Positions 9,017-16,627 of a DNA stretch of 64,000 nt are shown one piece after another. This DNA is from Zhengella mangrovi (GTDB lineage Bacteria > Pseudomonadota > Alphaproteobacteria > Rhizobiales > Rhizobiaceae): positions 434,001 through 498,000 of the forward strand of contig NZ_PDVP01000001.1 in NCBI RefSeq assembly GCF_002727065.1, read 5' to 3'. Both the position numbers and the translations under genes were made by a program. The notes below the pieces were generated by a model that made no database searches, was not told where the DNA came from, and saw nothing but the letters and a program-made list of their open reading frames with translations. How positions within the stretch are numbered: the first letter of the stretch is position 1; every line of letters starts with the position of its first letter.

Positions 9017-9051
9017 GCGGGTAGGGCACCCGCTGCGGCGGACCGCCGCAG
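9017..9051. other. Two adjacent GC-rich hairpins upstream of the peroxiredoxin gene
   Basis: GCGGGT-N5-ACCCGC (9017-9033) directly abuts CTGCGGCGG-A-CCGCCGCAG (9033-9051). Neither is followed by a T-run, so they are not ordinary terminators. They lie between the stop of the second LuxR-type gene and the start of the peroxiredoxin gene and could form structure in the mRNA leader. Confidence 0.4.
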
Positions 9052-9105
9052 ATAGGCACCTGTAGCAATCACGGACCGGCCCCACAAGGAGGATTGGCCC
9101 GCCGC

Positions 9106-9870
9106 TCAGATGATCTGGAAGAAGATGGCCTTGGCGACAGCCTCGGCCGTGCTGCGCGAGCGTGTCTTGCGCCGGACCGAGGCGAGGTAGGCCTCGACGG
9201 TCTTCGGTGAGAGTTGAATCTCCCACCCGGTCTGCGCGATGGCCATCCCGCCCGCGATATAGGTCAGGACCCGCACTTCCTGGGTCGACAGGCCGAAGCA
9301 CTGGCGCGCATAGGGCCCGCGGAACAGCGATTCGAACGCGTGCAGCAGGCGCACGAGATCCGAAATGCCGGCATCCATCATCCTGTCGAAAACCGCGGCA
9401 TCCTGCCCCCGGTGCCGCAGGCCGAAGCCGCCGCAGACGCGGCCGGACGGCGTCAGCAACGGGACGCTGACACCCACGTCCATGCCGTATCGGGCGTCCA
9501 GTTCAGCACGCTTGAGCTGCTTCTCGGTCGCGCCCGCCAAGATGTCGTCGTGGTGCCAGAAACAGGGGCGCGCGGTCGACAGGACCAGTTCGGATACCCG
9601 GTCATCGACAAGCGGGTTGCCGTTCAGGGCCGCGAGAAAATCCTCGGCATAGGTCATCTTTATGATGCCCCGCTCCATGACGAGCGGAAAATCCGTGGTG
9701 AAAGCGCCGACCGGGTAGACGCCATAGAAGATGCCGTCGATCTCGAACCTCTGGCCGAGCCAGGATTCCAGCATGTGCCAGGCTGCATCCGGATCCAAGG
9801 CATCGCCGTCCCCGTCGGGCGGGAACTCGCCAAAGAAAGTATGAATTGTAATGCCCCCAATTGCTGCCAA
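9106..9870 (-). CDS. LuxR-type regulator with autoinducer-binding-like domain (second solo)
   Basis: About 255 residues: an N-terminal ligand-binding-like domain (FEIDGIFYGVYP to FGLRHRG) and a C-terminal LuxR helix-turn-helix (LSTQEVRVLTYIAGGMAIAQ, LSPKTVEAYLASVRRKT). The start is unresolved. The frame is open to a TTG at 9990, but a perfect TATAAT on the minus strand at 9933-9928 and the AT-rich DNA around it look like its promoter, so translation should begin downstream. There is no ATG in frame before the conserved domain; TTG at 9870 gives an N-terminus comparable in length to the paralogue at 7322-8053. The domain assignment is firm, the start is not. Confidence 0.75.
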   Translation of the reverse strand: MAAIGGITIHTFFGEFPPDGDGDALDPDAAWHMLESWLGQRFEIDGIFYGVYPVGAFTTDFPLVMERGIIKMTYAEDFLAALNGNPLVDDRVSELVLSTARPCFWHHDDILAGATEKQLKRAELDARYGMDVGVSVPLLTPSGRVCGGFGLRHRGQDAAVFDRMMDAGISDLVRLLHAFESLFRGPYARQCFGLSTQEVRVLTYIAGGMAIAQTGWEIQLSPKTVEAYLASVRRKTRSRSTAEAVAKAIFFQII

Positions 9871-9927
9871 AAAGCTAGCAGAAACGTGGAGATGAGGGAA
9901 ATCCCCATATTGGAAAAGATTTCCTAA

Positions 9928-9933
9928 ATTATA
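9928..9933 (-). promoter_or_regulatory. Putative -10 element of the second LuxR-type gene
   Basis: The minus strand reads TATAAT here, inside the only clearly AT-rich patch of this region (about 9890-9950). No good -35 hexamer is seen 17 bases upstream, as is usual for activator-dependent promoters. A short imperfect inverted repeat GGAAA-N3-TTTCC lies just downstream. Confidence 0.4.
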
Positions 9934-10053
9934 TAAGTTTTCCTTACTCCTGATGCGGCAGGAGGGGGGTGCAATACCCAGCTCGAGCAAGAGGGTCGCG
10001 TGTCGGGGGTATGACGCGCGGCCCTCTATTGCATGCCTGGTTTTCTGAGCCGC

Positions 10054-11640
10054 TCAGGCGGCCGCGCGCACCTGGTAGTCCTTGATCGCCTTGAACGTCA
10101 CGGCCTTCCAGCGCTCCGCCTCGTAGTTCAGCGAAAACCCGTTCTGCGCCATGAAGACGGGGTCGCCGTCGAGGTCGCGCGCAATGTCGGCGCGGTGCGC
10201 GTCCATGAAGCGCTGCAACTCCGCCTTGTCGGCTTCCATCCAGCGGCAGACCGAGAACCGCGCCGGCTCGAAATCGACCGGCAACTGGTACTCCTGCTTG
10301 AGGCGTTCCTTCAGCACGTCGATCTGCAGCGCGCCGACCACGCCGATGATGGCCGGTGACCCGTCTTCCGGGTTGAAGAGCTGCACCACGCCTTCCTCGG
10401 CCATCTGCTGCAGCGCCTCGGTCAGCTTCTTGCCCTTCATGGCATCCATCAGGCGCACGCGGCGGAGGATTTCCGGCGCGAAGTTCGGCACCCCGTGGAA
10501 CAGCAGGTCCTCGCCCTCGGTCAGCGTGTCGCCAATCCTGAGCGTACCGTGGTTCGGGATGCCGACGACATCGCCGGCCCGGGCCTCGTCGGCAAGCTGG
10601 CGCTGCGACGCGAAGAAGAACTGCGGCGCCGACAGGGTGATGGACTTGCCGGTACGCACGAGCTTGGCCTTCATGCCGCGCGACAGCGTGCCGGAGCAGA
10701 CGCGTGCAAAGGCAATGCGGTCGCGGTGGTTGGGGTCCATGTTCGCCTGGATCTTGAAGACGAAGGCGGTCATCCCGTCTTCTGTCGCCTCGACCCGGCG
10801 GATGTCGGCATCCTGCGCCCGCGGGGCGGGCCCGTAGTCGACAAGGGCGTCGATCAGGTCGCGCACGCCGAAGTTCTTCAGCGCCGAGCCGAAATAGACC
10901 GGCGTCATGTGCCCCTCGCGGAAGGCCTGCCGGTCGAAGGGGCGGCAGGCTTCGCGCGCCAGGTCCACTTCCTCGATGAAGGCTTCGCGCTCGTTTTCCG
11001 GCAGTTTTCCGGCTGCTGCATCCGCCTGCGGTCCGTTGACCGGCGTGCGCGCCACCTCGTCGTCGGAACCGCGCACCGTGTTGCTGGCCAGTTCGTAGGT
11101 GCCGCAGAAGGTCTTGGAGCGGCCGATCGGCCAGTTGACCGGTGCGGTATCCAGCGCCAGCTTTTCCTCCACTTCGTCCAGGATCTCGAACGGATCGCGG
11201 CTTTCCCGGTCCATCTTGTTGATGAAGGTGACGATCGGGATGTCGCGCAGGCGGCAGACCTCGAACAGCTTGAGCGTGCGCGGCTCGATACCCTTGGCGG
11301 CGTCGATCACCATGACGGCGGAGTCGACCGCCGAAAGCGTGCGATAGGTATCGTCGGCGAAGTCTTCGTGGCCCGGCGTGTCGAGCAGGTTGAAAACGCA
11401 GTCCTTGTATTCGAAGGTCATCACCGAGGTGACGACCGAAATGCCGCGCTCGCGCTCGATCTTCATCCAGTCGGACCGGCTCTGGACCCGGTTCTTCTTG
11501 GCTTTCACCTCGCCGGCAAGCTGGATCGCGCCGCCGAAGAGCAGCAGCTTTTCGGTCAGGGTCGTCTTGCCCGCATCCGGGTGCGCGATGATCGCGAAGG
11601 TGCGGCGGCGGGCCACCGCCTGTTCGTTCGTTTCGGCCAT
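10054..11640 (-). CDS. prfC: Peptide chain release factor 3
   Basis: A 528-residue translational GTPase that recycles release factors 1 and 2 from the ribosome after peptide release. The G motifs are AHPDAGKT (19-26), the RGISV switch I, DTPGHEDF and NKMD, followed by EF-Tu-like domain 2 and the RF3-specific C-terminal domain (QLFNPEDGSPAIIGVVGALQ). Length is normal. The gene stands alone and reads leftward; the next rightward gene starts at 12051. Confidence 0.96.
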   Translation of the reverse strand: MAETNEQAVARRRTFAIIAHPDAGKTTLTEKLLLFGGAIQLAGEVKAKKNRVQSRSDWMKIERERGISVVTSVMTFEYKDCVFNLLDTPGHEDFADDTYRTLSAVDSAVMVIDAAKGIEPRTLKLFEVCRLRDIPIVTFINKMDRESRDPFEILDEVEEKLALDTAPVNWPIGRSKTFCGTYELASNTVRGSDDEVARTPVNGPQADAAAGKLPENEREAFIEEVDLAREACRPFDRQAFREGHMTPVYFGSALKNFGVRDLIDALVDYGPAPRAQDADIRRVEATEDGMTAFVFKIQANMDPNHRDRIAFARVCSGTLSRGMKAKLVRTGKSITLSAPQFFFASQRQLADEARAGDVVGIPNHGTLRIGDTLTEGEDLLFHGVPNFAPEILRRVRLMDAMKGKKLTEALQQMAEEGVVQLFNPEDGSPAIIGVVGALQIDVLKERLKQEYQLPVDFEPARFSVCRWMEADKAELQRFMDAHRADIARDLDGDPVFMAQNGFSLNYEAERWKAVTFKAIKDYQVRAAA

Positions 11641-12050
11641 GGGAGAAAATCCGGTCTCGTGACTGGCCGGGCTTGTAGCAAGTCATGGCCGCGATGCCAA
11701 ACCGTTAATACCAGCCGTTCCGTTCTTCCCATCCTGGCCGACGGTTGCCGTTTTACTCGGTCTCGGCGGGGTGCAGCCGGCCGGTGAAGCGATTGCGTTC
11801 TGAACTGGTCTCCCGGTCTTCCAAGTGACGAGGTAGGGACGTGGCCGCCGTGAATGACCCCGGTCACTCGCGCTCATGAAGCATCGATTGGCCTGCATCC
11901 CTGCCTGACACGACCGTATCCGCGACTACCTAGGTACCGGTCGGTAGTTGCTACGAATGGTTAAAATGCAACCGATGGATTAACTATGATGCGGGGTCGG
12001 CGTTTGGCGGCCGCCCCGGTTGTTTGGTGACGCCAAAGGGGGGCAGGAAC
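11641..12050. other. Intergenic stretch between prfC and the harpin-like gene
   Basis: No convincing gene is seen in these 410 bases; the short frames are arginine- and proline-rich shadows. It must hold the divergent prfC and 12051-gene promoters. A TetR-like inverted repeat is at 11925-11948 and a TAAAAT hexamer at 11962-11967. Confidence 0.5.
11925..11948. promoter_or_regulatory. Inverted repeat sharing a half-site with the TetR operator at 13464
   Basis: Six-base arms ACTACC and GGTAGT flank a 12-base centre that itself contains TACCGGTCGGTA. The string GGTCGGTA also occurs in the probable autoregulatory site of the TetR gene at 13464-13481, but the spacing between half-sites differs. 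It may let that TetR act on the gene at 12051. Confidence 0.35.
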
Positions 12051-12854
12051 ATGGGTGGCAAGGCGATGGCCGCGGGCGGCGGCAAGGCGGTATCGACCAG
12101 AAATGCGGGCATGGCGCCAACGGCGGGTGGTCGCAACCAGGTCACGCCGGCGCAGACGCAGTTCAGCCGGGAAGTGAGAAAGGCCAGGACGCAGGGCTCG
12201 CTCAAGAACACGACCGGGCTTGCGACCGGGACTATGGCCGCAGCGAATGCGAACAAGCCTGCCCGAACCACTTTCCCGATGCAGGAAGCGCCGGCTGCGA
12301 AAGGCGGCGGTGCCGAAGCCGCAGGCGGGAAAGCCAAGGATGCGCCCGCGGCCAAGGGTGGCGGTGACAAGAAGGCCGGCGGTGGAGAGAAGGCCGGCGG
12401 TGGAGAGAAGGCAAAAGGCGGGGACAAGGCCGAGGGCGGCGGGGACGCCGGCAAGCTGCTCGAGCAGGTCCAGAAACTGCTGGAACAACTGATGAAGCTG
12501 CTGGAGGGTGCCGGGAAGACCGAAGGCGCCGCCAAGGACAAGGCGGCTGCGCCCGCCGATGATGTCGCGAAATTGCTGGAACAGATCAAGACACTTCTCG
12601 AACAGCTCCTGAAGGCACTGGGCGGCAAGGGTGGCGAGGCCGGAAAGGGTGGCGAAGCTGCCAAGGGCGGCGGGAAGGACGCGGGCGGGGCCGACCTCGC
12701 GGGCATGGTGCAGCAGATGATGCAGATGATCGGCGGTGTCGGTGCCGGTGGCGGCGGGAAGGGCGGCGATGCGGCCGCGGCCGGCATGGACTTGATCACG
12801 AAAATGGCGCCCATGGTCCTCAAGATGATCGGTGGCATGGGGGCTGGCCTGTAG
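12051..12854 (+). CDS. Glycine/alanine/lysine-rich protein with leucine-rich amphipathic helices, harpin-like composition
   Basis: The 267-residue protein has no cysteine and no signal peptide. Residues about 90-130 are Gly/Ala/Lys/Glu repeats (for example GGGEK twice in tandem). Two amphipathic helices follow, KLLEQVQKLLEQLMKLLEG and AKLLEQIKTLLEQLLKALGG, then a Gly-rich linker, MVQQMMQMIGG and a hydrophobic Met-rich tail. This mix of Gly-rich, Cys-free sequence and short Leu-rich helices is that of harpins and some other secreted proteins, but similarity is in composition only. The ATG at 12051 has a GGGGGG-type ribosome site; an upstream TTG at 12024 is possible. A 284-residue frame on the other strand is a proline-rich shadow. 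Function unknown. Confidence 0.65.
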   Translation: MGGKAMAAGGGKAVSTRNAGMAPTAGGRNQVTPAQTQFSREVRKARTQGSLKNTTGLATGTMAAANANKPARTTFPMQEAPAAKGGGAEAAGGKAKDAPAAKGGGDKKAGGGEKAGGGEKAKGGDKAEGGGDAGKLLEQVQKLLEQLMKLLEGAGKTEGAAKDKAAAPADDVAKLLEQIKTLLEQLLKALGGKGGEAGKGGEAAKGGGKDAGGADLAGMVQQMMQMIGGVGAGGGGKGGDAAAAGMDLITKMAPMVLKMIGGMGAGL

Positions 12855-13509
12855 GCCCTGCATCGGACCCGCGTTTAGCCCAGTGCGGCGGCCGTGGCGG
12901 CGCGATTGCCCTGCCGCGCCAAGGTGGGGCTTGCCCGTGAACGACGTCACGTCACGACTGGCACTGGTCAATGACGGCAAGACGGGATGACGGACGAACG
13001 GCTGCAACGGGCTGCCGAATTCTTCCGGCCCGATGGACCGCGGATTGTCGGGACCGACGGCATTGGCGGCTGTCATCTCGTGTCGGTGATGAAGGGTCGG
13101 CAAGCCTGCCGGTTGGTCGACCTGGGGCGCAGGCTGTGCATGGCAACGGAGCTTCGCCTGGTGCGTTCGGCCGTCATGTGGCCGAGCCGTCAGCCTTCCA
13201 GTCTTCGGCGAAAGCGGCGTTGGGCGTTGCCGCTGGGCGCCGGGCCGTCCGCATGGCCTCACCCTTGAGGCAGCACATGTTCGCGGCAAGGTGCCGGAAG
13301 CGGGCTTTGGGGGCGGCCTTTGTGCGGCCGAACTGTCTTCCACTCGCCAATCGCGATTGCCGCTGAAGGGTCTGTCAGCCGCGGAAGCGCCGGATCTGGA
13401 CTTTCCGGAACCGCGACGCCGCTTTGCGCGTTTCAGCATGCCTGCATGTCTCTCTTGACACACATACCAACTGGTCGGTATTGTAAATTGCGATAAGGGG
13501 CAAGGGCAC
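12855..13509. other. 650-bp stretch without a recognisable gene
   Basis: Frames of 93 and 131 codons are open on the plus strand (12987-13268, 12971-13366) and a long one on the minus strand, but none has a recognisable domain, a good ribosome site or normal amino-acid composition. The right end (13455-13500) is the TetR promoter and operator. It may be decayed sequence. Confidence 0.45.
13455..13484 (+). promoter_or_regulatory. TetR promoter with palindromic operator in the -35/-10 spacer
   Basis: TTGACA at 13455-13460 and TATTGT at 13479-13484 are 18 bases apart. The spacer is filled by ATACCAACTGGTCGGTAT (13464-13481), a near-palindrome (14 of 18 positions symmetric) with ATACC/GGTAT arms of the kind TetR-family repressors bind. 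Repressor on this site would block polymerase, so the TetR gene that starts at 13510 is probably autoregulated. Confidence 0.65.
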
Positions 13510-14151
13510 ATGAAGAAACACGCGAAGGCTGCGGCACGCGAGGAAACGAGGCGCAAATTGCTGGACACCGGCTTCACCCTCATCCGTGAGAAGGGCTACG
13601 CGGCCACCCGGGTCGATGACATCTGCGCGGCAGCCGGCGTCACCAAGGGCGGGTTTTTCCATCACTTCCGTTCCAAGGAGGAATGGGGGGGCGCCGTGGC
13701 CGAACACTGGGGCGAGGTCACCTCCGGATTGTTCCAAGATGCGCCCTACCATCAGCCGTCCGATGCCCTCGACCGTGTCCTAGCCTATGTCGATTTCCGC
13801 AAGGCGATCCTCGAGGGGCCGGTCGCCGAATTCACCTGCGTGGCCGGCACGCTGACCCAGGAGATCCACCTTCAGAGCCCGGAGATCAGGGACGCTGCCG
13901 CGGCGGCCATCTTCGGTCATGCCGCCACCCTGGAGAGCGATATCGCCGAAGCGAAGGCGGCCCGCTGCCCGGATGCCGACTGGACGCCGGAAAGCCTTGC
14001 CCGTTTTACCCAGGCTGCCCTTCAGGGGGCTTTCATCCTGGCCAAGGCGCAGGGCGGGCCGGAGACCGCGCGCGACATGGTCGATCACCTGCGCCGCTAC
14101 GTCGAACTGCTCTTCGACGTGCCGCATGGCACCGGCGGCCTGCAGCCATGA
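13510..14151 (+). CDS. TetR-family transcriptional repressor
   Basis: A 213-residue regulator with the N-terminal TetR helix-turn-helix (residues about 12-58; DDICAAAGVTKGGFFHHF) and a C-terminal ligand domain that contains the TetR_C stretch around VAEFTCVAGTLTQE. Relatives sense small organic compounds. Its promoter holds a palindrome between the -35 and -10 boxes. The genes downstream on the same strand (14233-16558) are a set of small enzymes and binding proteins it probably controls. Confidence 0.9.
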   Translation: MKKHAKAAAREETRRKLLDTGFTLIREKGYAATRVDDICAAAGVTKGGFFHHFRSKEEWGGAVAEHWGEVTSGLFQDAPYHQPSDALDRVLAYVDFRKAILEGPVAEFTCVAGTLTQEIHLQSPEIRDAAAAAIFGHAATLESDIAEAKAARCPDADWTPESLARFTQAALQGAFILAKAQGGPETARDMVDHLRRYVELLFDVPHGTGGLQP

Positions 14152-14232
14152 CCGGATCTGCCGGATGGGACGCAGTCGGCGCGTTTTGACAACAACCAGT
14201 GCGGCAATGCCGCCACAGGAGGGAAGCAGGCC

Positions 14233-14655
14233 ATGGAACCGACGATCTATCTGAATTTCCGGGGCAATTGCCTCGAAGCCATGAAACACTACGCCGCGGT
14301 TCTCGGTGGCGAGATCACCGGTGTCTTCACCAATGCCGATGCGCCGGATCCGGCGACCCGCATGCCGGGGGGCGACAGCATGGTGATGAACATGAACATG
14401 CGGTTGGGTTCCGCCAATGTCATGGCCTCCGACGTGCCCGAAACCTGGTACGTCAAGCCTCAGGGATTTTCGGTCTCCATCGCGCCCGCGTCGCTGCAGG
14501 AGTTCGATCGGATCTACGCCGCCCTGTCCGAGGATGCGCAGGCTGTTTCCATGGCCCCGGCAGAAACGTTCTGGGCCGAACGCTTTGCCATGTTCACGGA
14601 CCGCTACGGCACGCCGTGGATGCTGAATTTCGCCGGTAGCAGGATGCCGGGCTGA
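14233..14655 (+). CDS. VOC-superfamily protein (PhnB/3-dmu-9_3-mt type)
   Basis: The 140-residue protein has the vicinal oxygen chelate fold of the PhnB-like group: IYLNFRGNCLEAMKHYAAVLGGE at the start and FTDRYGTPWMLNF at the end. Such proteins are homodimers related to glyoxalase and antibiotic-binding proteins; the metal ligands seen in true glyoxalases are not obvious. It is the first of five small genes after the TetR gene, with a GGAGG site before its ATG. Confidence 0.88.
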   Translation: MEPTIYLNFRGNCLEAMKHYAAVLGGEITGVFTNADAPDPATRMPGGDSMVMNMNMRLGSANVMASDVPETWYVKPQGFSVSIAPASLQEFDRIYAALSEDAQAVSMAPAETFWAERFAMFTDRYGTPWMLNFAGSRMPG

Positions 14656-14687
14656 GGCGCCGGCATCGCGATCAAGGGAGAGAGAGC

Positions 14688-15041
14688 ATGTCATTTGTCA
14701 CCGGAATGCTGGCCGCCGTGCCTGTTGCCAGCAAGCAGGCCTTCATCGATCACGCGCGGGCCGCCGCCGATGTCTTCAGGGAGTATGGCGCGGTCGAGGT
14801 CGTCGAGTGCTGGGGGGTCGATATTCCCGACGGCAAGCGGACCTCGATGCCCATGGCCGTCGAGAAGCGGGAAGACGAGACGGTCGTCCTTTCATGGATC
14901 GTATGGCCCTCCAGGGAGGTTGCCGATGCGGGCATGTCCCGCATGATGGAAGATCCCCGCATGACACCGGAAACCAACCCGATGCCTTTCGATGGCAGCC
15001 GCATGATCTTCGGCGGCTTCGACATGGTTCTCAAGGCGTGA
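14688..15041 (+). CDS. DUF1428 family protein
   Basis: A 117-residue protein with the features of the DUF1428 (YbaA-like) family: a dimeric alpha/beta barrel-type fold, with GAVEVVECWGVDIPDGKRTS near residues 34-53, VVLSWIVWPSR, and the end PFDGSRMIFGGFDMV. Function of the family is unknown. It is co-directional with its neighbours, 32 bases after the VOC gene and 10 bases before the SRPBCC gene. Confidence 0.9.
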   Translation: MSFVTGMLAAVPVASKQAFIDHARAAADVFREYGAVEVVECWGVDIPDGKRTSMPMAVEKREDETVVLSWIVWPSREVADAGMSRMMEDPRMTPETNPMPFDGSRMIFGGFDMVLKA

Positions 15042-15051
15042 GGAAACCACG

Positions 15052-15513
15052 ATGACCGACACCCACGAACTGGTTCTCGAACGGACCCTCGCCGCCCCCC
15101 GCATGGCCGTCTGGCGCTGCTGGACCGACACCGATCTTCTCAAGCAGTGGTTCTGCCCGAAACCCTGGTTCGTATCCGACGTTCGTTCCGATCTGCGGCC
15201 CGGGGGCGAATTCTTCACCCGGATGAACGGGCCGAACGGCGAGAGCATCGACAACCCCGGTGTCTGGCTGGAGGTGATCGACGGCAAGCGCCTCGTCATG
15301 ACGGACGCCTTCACGCCGGACTGGAAGCCCAAGGCGGACCCATTCATGGTTGCCATCGTTGAATTCTCCGACACCGCCGCTGGCGCAACGCAGTATCGCG
15401 CGGTCGCCCGCCACTGGACGTCGCAGGCCATGAAGCAGCACGAGGACATGGGGTTCCATGCCGGCTGGAACGCGGCCGCCGACCAGCTCGAAGCGCTGGC
15501 GCAATCGCTTTGA
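15052..15513 (+). CDS. SRPBCC (AHSA1-like) family protein
   Basis: A 153-residue protein of the START/Bet v1-like SRPBCC group: it begins with LVLERTLAAPRMAVWRCWTD and has the family stretch LLKQWFCPKPW and RPGGEFFTRM. These proteins form a deep hydrophobic ligand cavity. Members are often found beside VOC and DUF1428 genes under a TetR or ArsR regulator, as here. The ligand is unknown. Confidence 0.9.
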   Translation: MTDTHELVLERTLAAPRMAVWRCWTDTDLLKQWFCPKPWFVSDVRSDLRPGGEFFTRMNGPNGESIDNPGVWLEVIDGKRLVMTDAFTPDWKPKADPFMVAIVEFSDTAAGATQYRAVARHWTSQAMKQHEDMGFHAGWNAAADQLEALAQSL

Positions 15514-15536
15514 CCGGATCTTGAAAGGACGGGACG

Positions 15537-16016
15537 ATGCCTGAACTGGTGACATGTGTATGGTTCGATTTCGGCGAAGCGAGCAAGGCGGCGGCCTTCT
15601 ATGCCGGCACCTTCCCCGACAGCCGTGTCGGCAGGGTGAATGCCGCCGCGTCCGACTATCCCGGCGGAAAGGAAGGGGATGAGCTGACGGTCGAGTTCAC
15701 CGTTCTCGGAAGGCCGTTCCTTGGCTTGAACGGAGGGCCGGTGTTCAAGCCCAACGAATCGGTCAGTTTCGTCGTCCTGACCGATGATCAGGCCGAGACC
15801 GACCGGTACTGGAACGCGATCATCGAAAACGGTGGCGCCGAAAGCGCCTGCGGCTGGTGCAAGGACCGTTGGGGCTTCTCCTGGCAGATCACGCCGAGGC
15901 GGCTCATCGAACTGACGACCAGCCCGGATCGCGACAAGGCAAGGCGGGCCATGGAAGCGATGATGACGATGACGAGGATCGATATCGCCGCCCTTGATGC
16001 CGCCGTCGCCGATTGA
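15537..16016 (+). CDS. VOC-superfamily protein (PhnB-like)
   Basis: The 159-residue protein starts with LVTCVWFDFGEASKAAAFYA and contains PFLGLNGGPVFKPNESVSFVV and the CGWCKDRWGFSWQI stretch, all typical of the PhnB-like VOC subgroup. A C-terminal extension includes MEAMMTMTRIDIAALDAA. The fourth gene of the small operon; its stop lies just upstream of the ribosome site of the next gene. Confidence 0.88.
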   Translation: MPELVTCVWFDFGEASKAAAFYAGTFPDSRVGRVNAAASDYPGGKEGDELTVEFTVLGRPFLGLNGGPVFKPNESVSFVVLTDDQAETDRYWNAIIENGGAESACGWCKDRWGFSWQITPRRLIELTTSPDRDKARRAMEAMMTMTRIDIAALDAAVAD

Positions 16017-16027
16017 GGAGAACCCGC

Positions 16028-16558
16028 ATGCTGCCCGTCACCGAGACCGCTTTCCCCGGCGCCGGCCTTTCCGTTCCGCAGGTGGTCGTGCGTGAGGCCA
16101 CGCCCTGCGTCGCCATCGCGGCATCGGGGCCGATGGTGGACCTGCCGCGATTCGCGCCACCGCTGTTTCCCCGTCTTCATGCATGGATGGCGGAAAAGGG
16201 CCTGGAAGGAACGGCCGGCCTGTTCCGCTACCGTGGCTTTCACTCCAGTGGAGACGTCGACCTCGAGGTGGCGACGCTGCTGACCGCGCCGGCCGCCGGC
16301 GAGGGCGAGGTGATCGCGGGCGAACTGCCGGCCGGCCGCTATGTCATGGCCACCTATACCGGCCCCTATGACCGGCTCTACGATGCGTTCTGCATGCTCT
16401 CCGGCTGGTTGTGCGGCCGCGGCCTGATCGCCGACGAGATCAACGGTCCGGACGGGCGCTTTCCGGCCTGCCAGGTGGAAATCTACCGGGTTTCGCCGGC
16501 CGATACCGGGGAGCCGGCCCGCTGGGAGACCGATCTGCTGCTCAAGCTGGCGGATTGA
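16028..16558 (+). CDS. GyrI-like / effector-binding domain protein
   Basis: The 176-residue protein resembles the GyrI/AraC effector-binding (SOUL-like) fold, with PQVVVREATPCVAIAASGPM at the start, the middle stretch ELPAGRYVMATYTGPYDRLYDAF and FPACQVEIYRV. Such stand-alone domains bind drugs and other small molecules. The ATG at 16028 has a GAGGAG site that overlaps the stop of the gene before, which indicates translational coupling; an upstream TTG at 16013 is less likely. Last gene of the TetR-linked operon. Confidence 0.8.
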   Translation: MLPVTETAFPGAGLSVPQVVVREATPCVAIAASGPMVDLPRFAPPLFPRLHAWMAEKGLEGTAGLFRYRGFHSSGDVDLEVATLLTAPAAGEGEVIAGELPAGRYVMATYTGPYDRLYDAFCMLSGWLCGRGLIADEINGPDGRFPACQVEIYRVSPADTGEPARWETDLLLKLAD

Positions 16559-16627
16559 CCGCATCCCCCTTGGCTTGCATCGTTCCGTCGCCTAAGACTT
16601 CTCGCTTGGCACGGAGGAAGGGGCGCC

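Noticed and set aside
9660-9908. 82-codon frame with an ATG at the start of the second LuxR gene, as evidence of a frameshift
   Set aside because: It does not align with the LuxR N-terminal domain in its own frame beyond chance, and the true frame stays open through the region.
12971-13366. 131-codon and 93-codon plus-strand frames in the noncoding island
   Set aside because: No domain, no clear ribosome site and arginine-rich composition; kept as unassigned sequence.
11961-13583. Long minus-strand frame of 540 codons across the harpin-like gene and the TetR promoter
   Set aside because: It is proline- and arginine-rich, overlaps two better-supported plus-strand features and has no recognisable domain; it is the mirror of GC-rich repeats.
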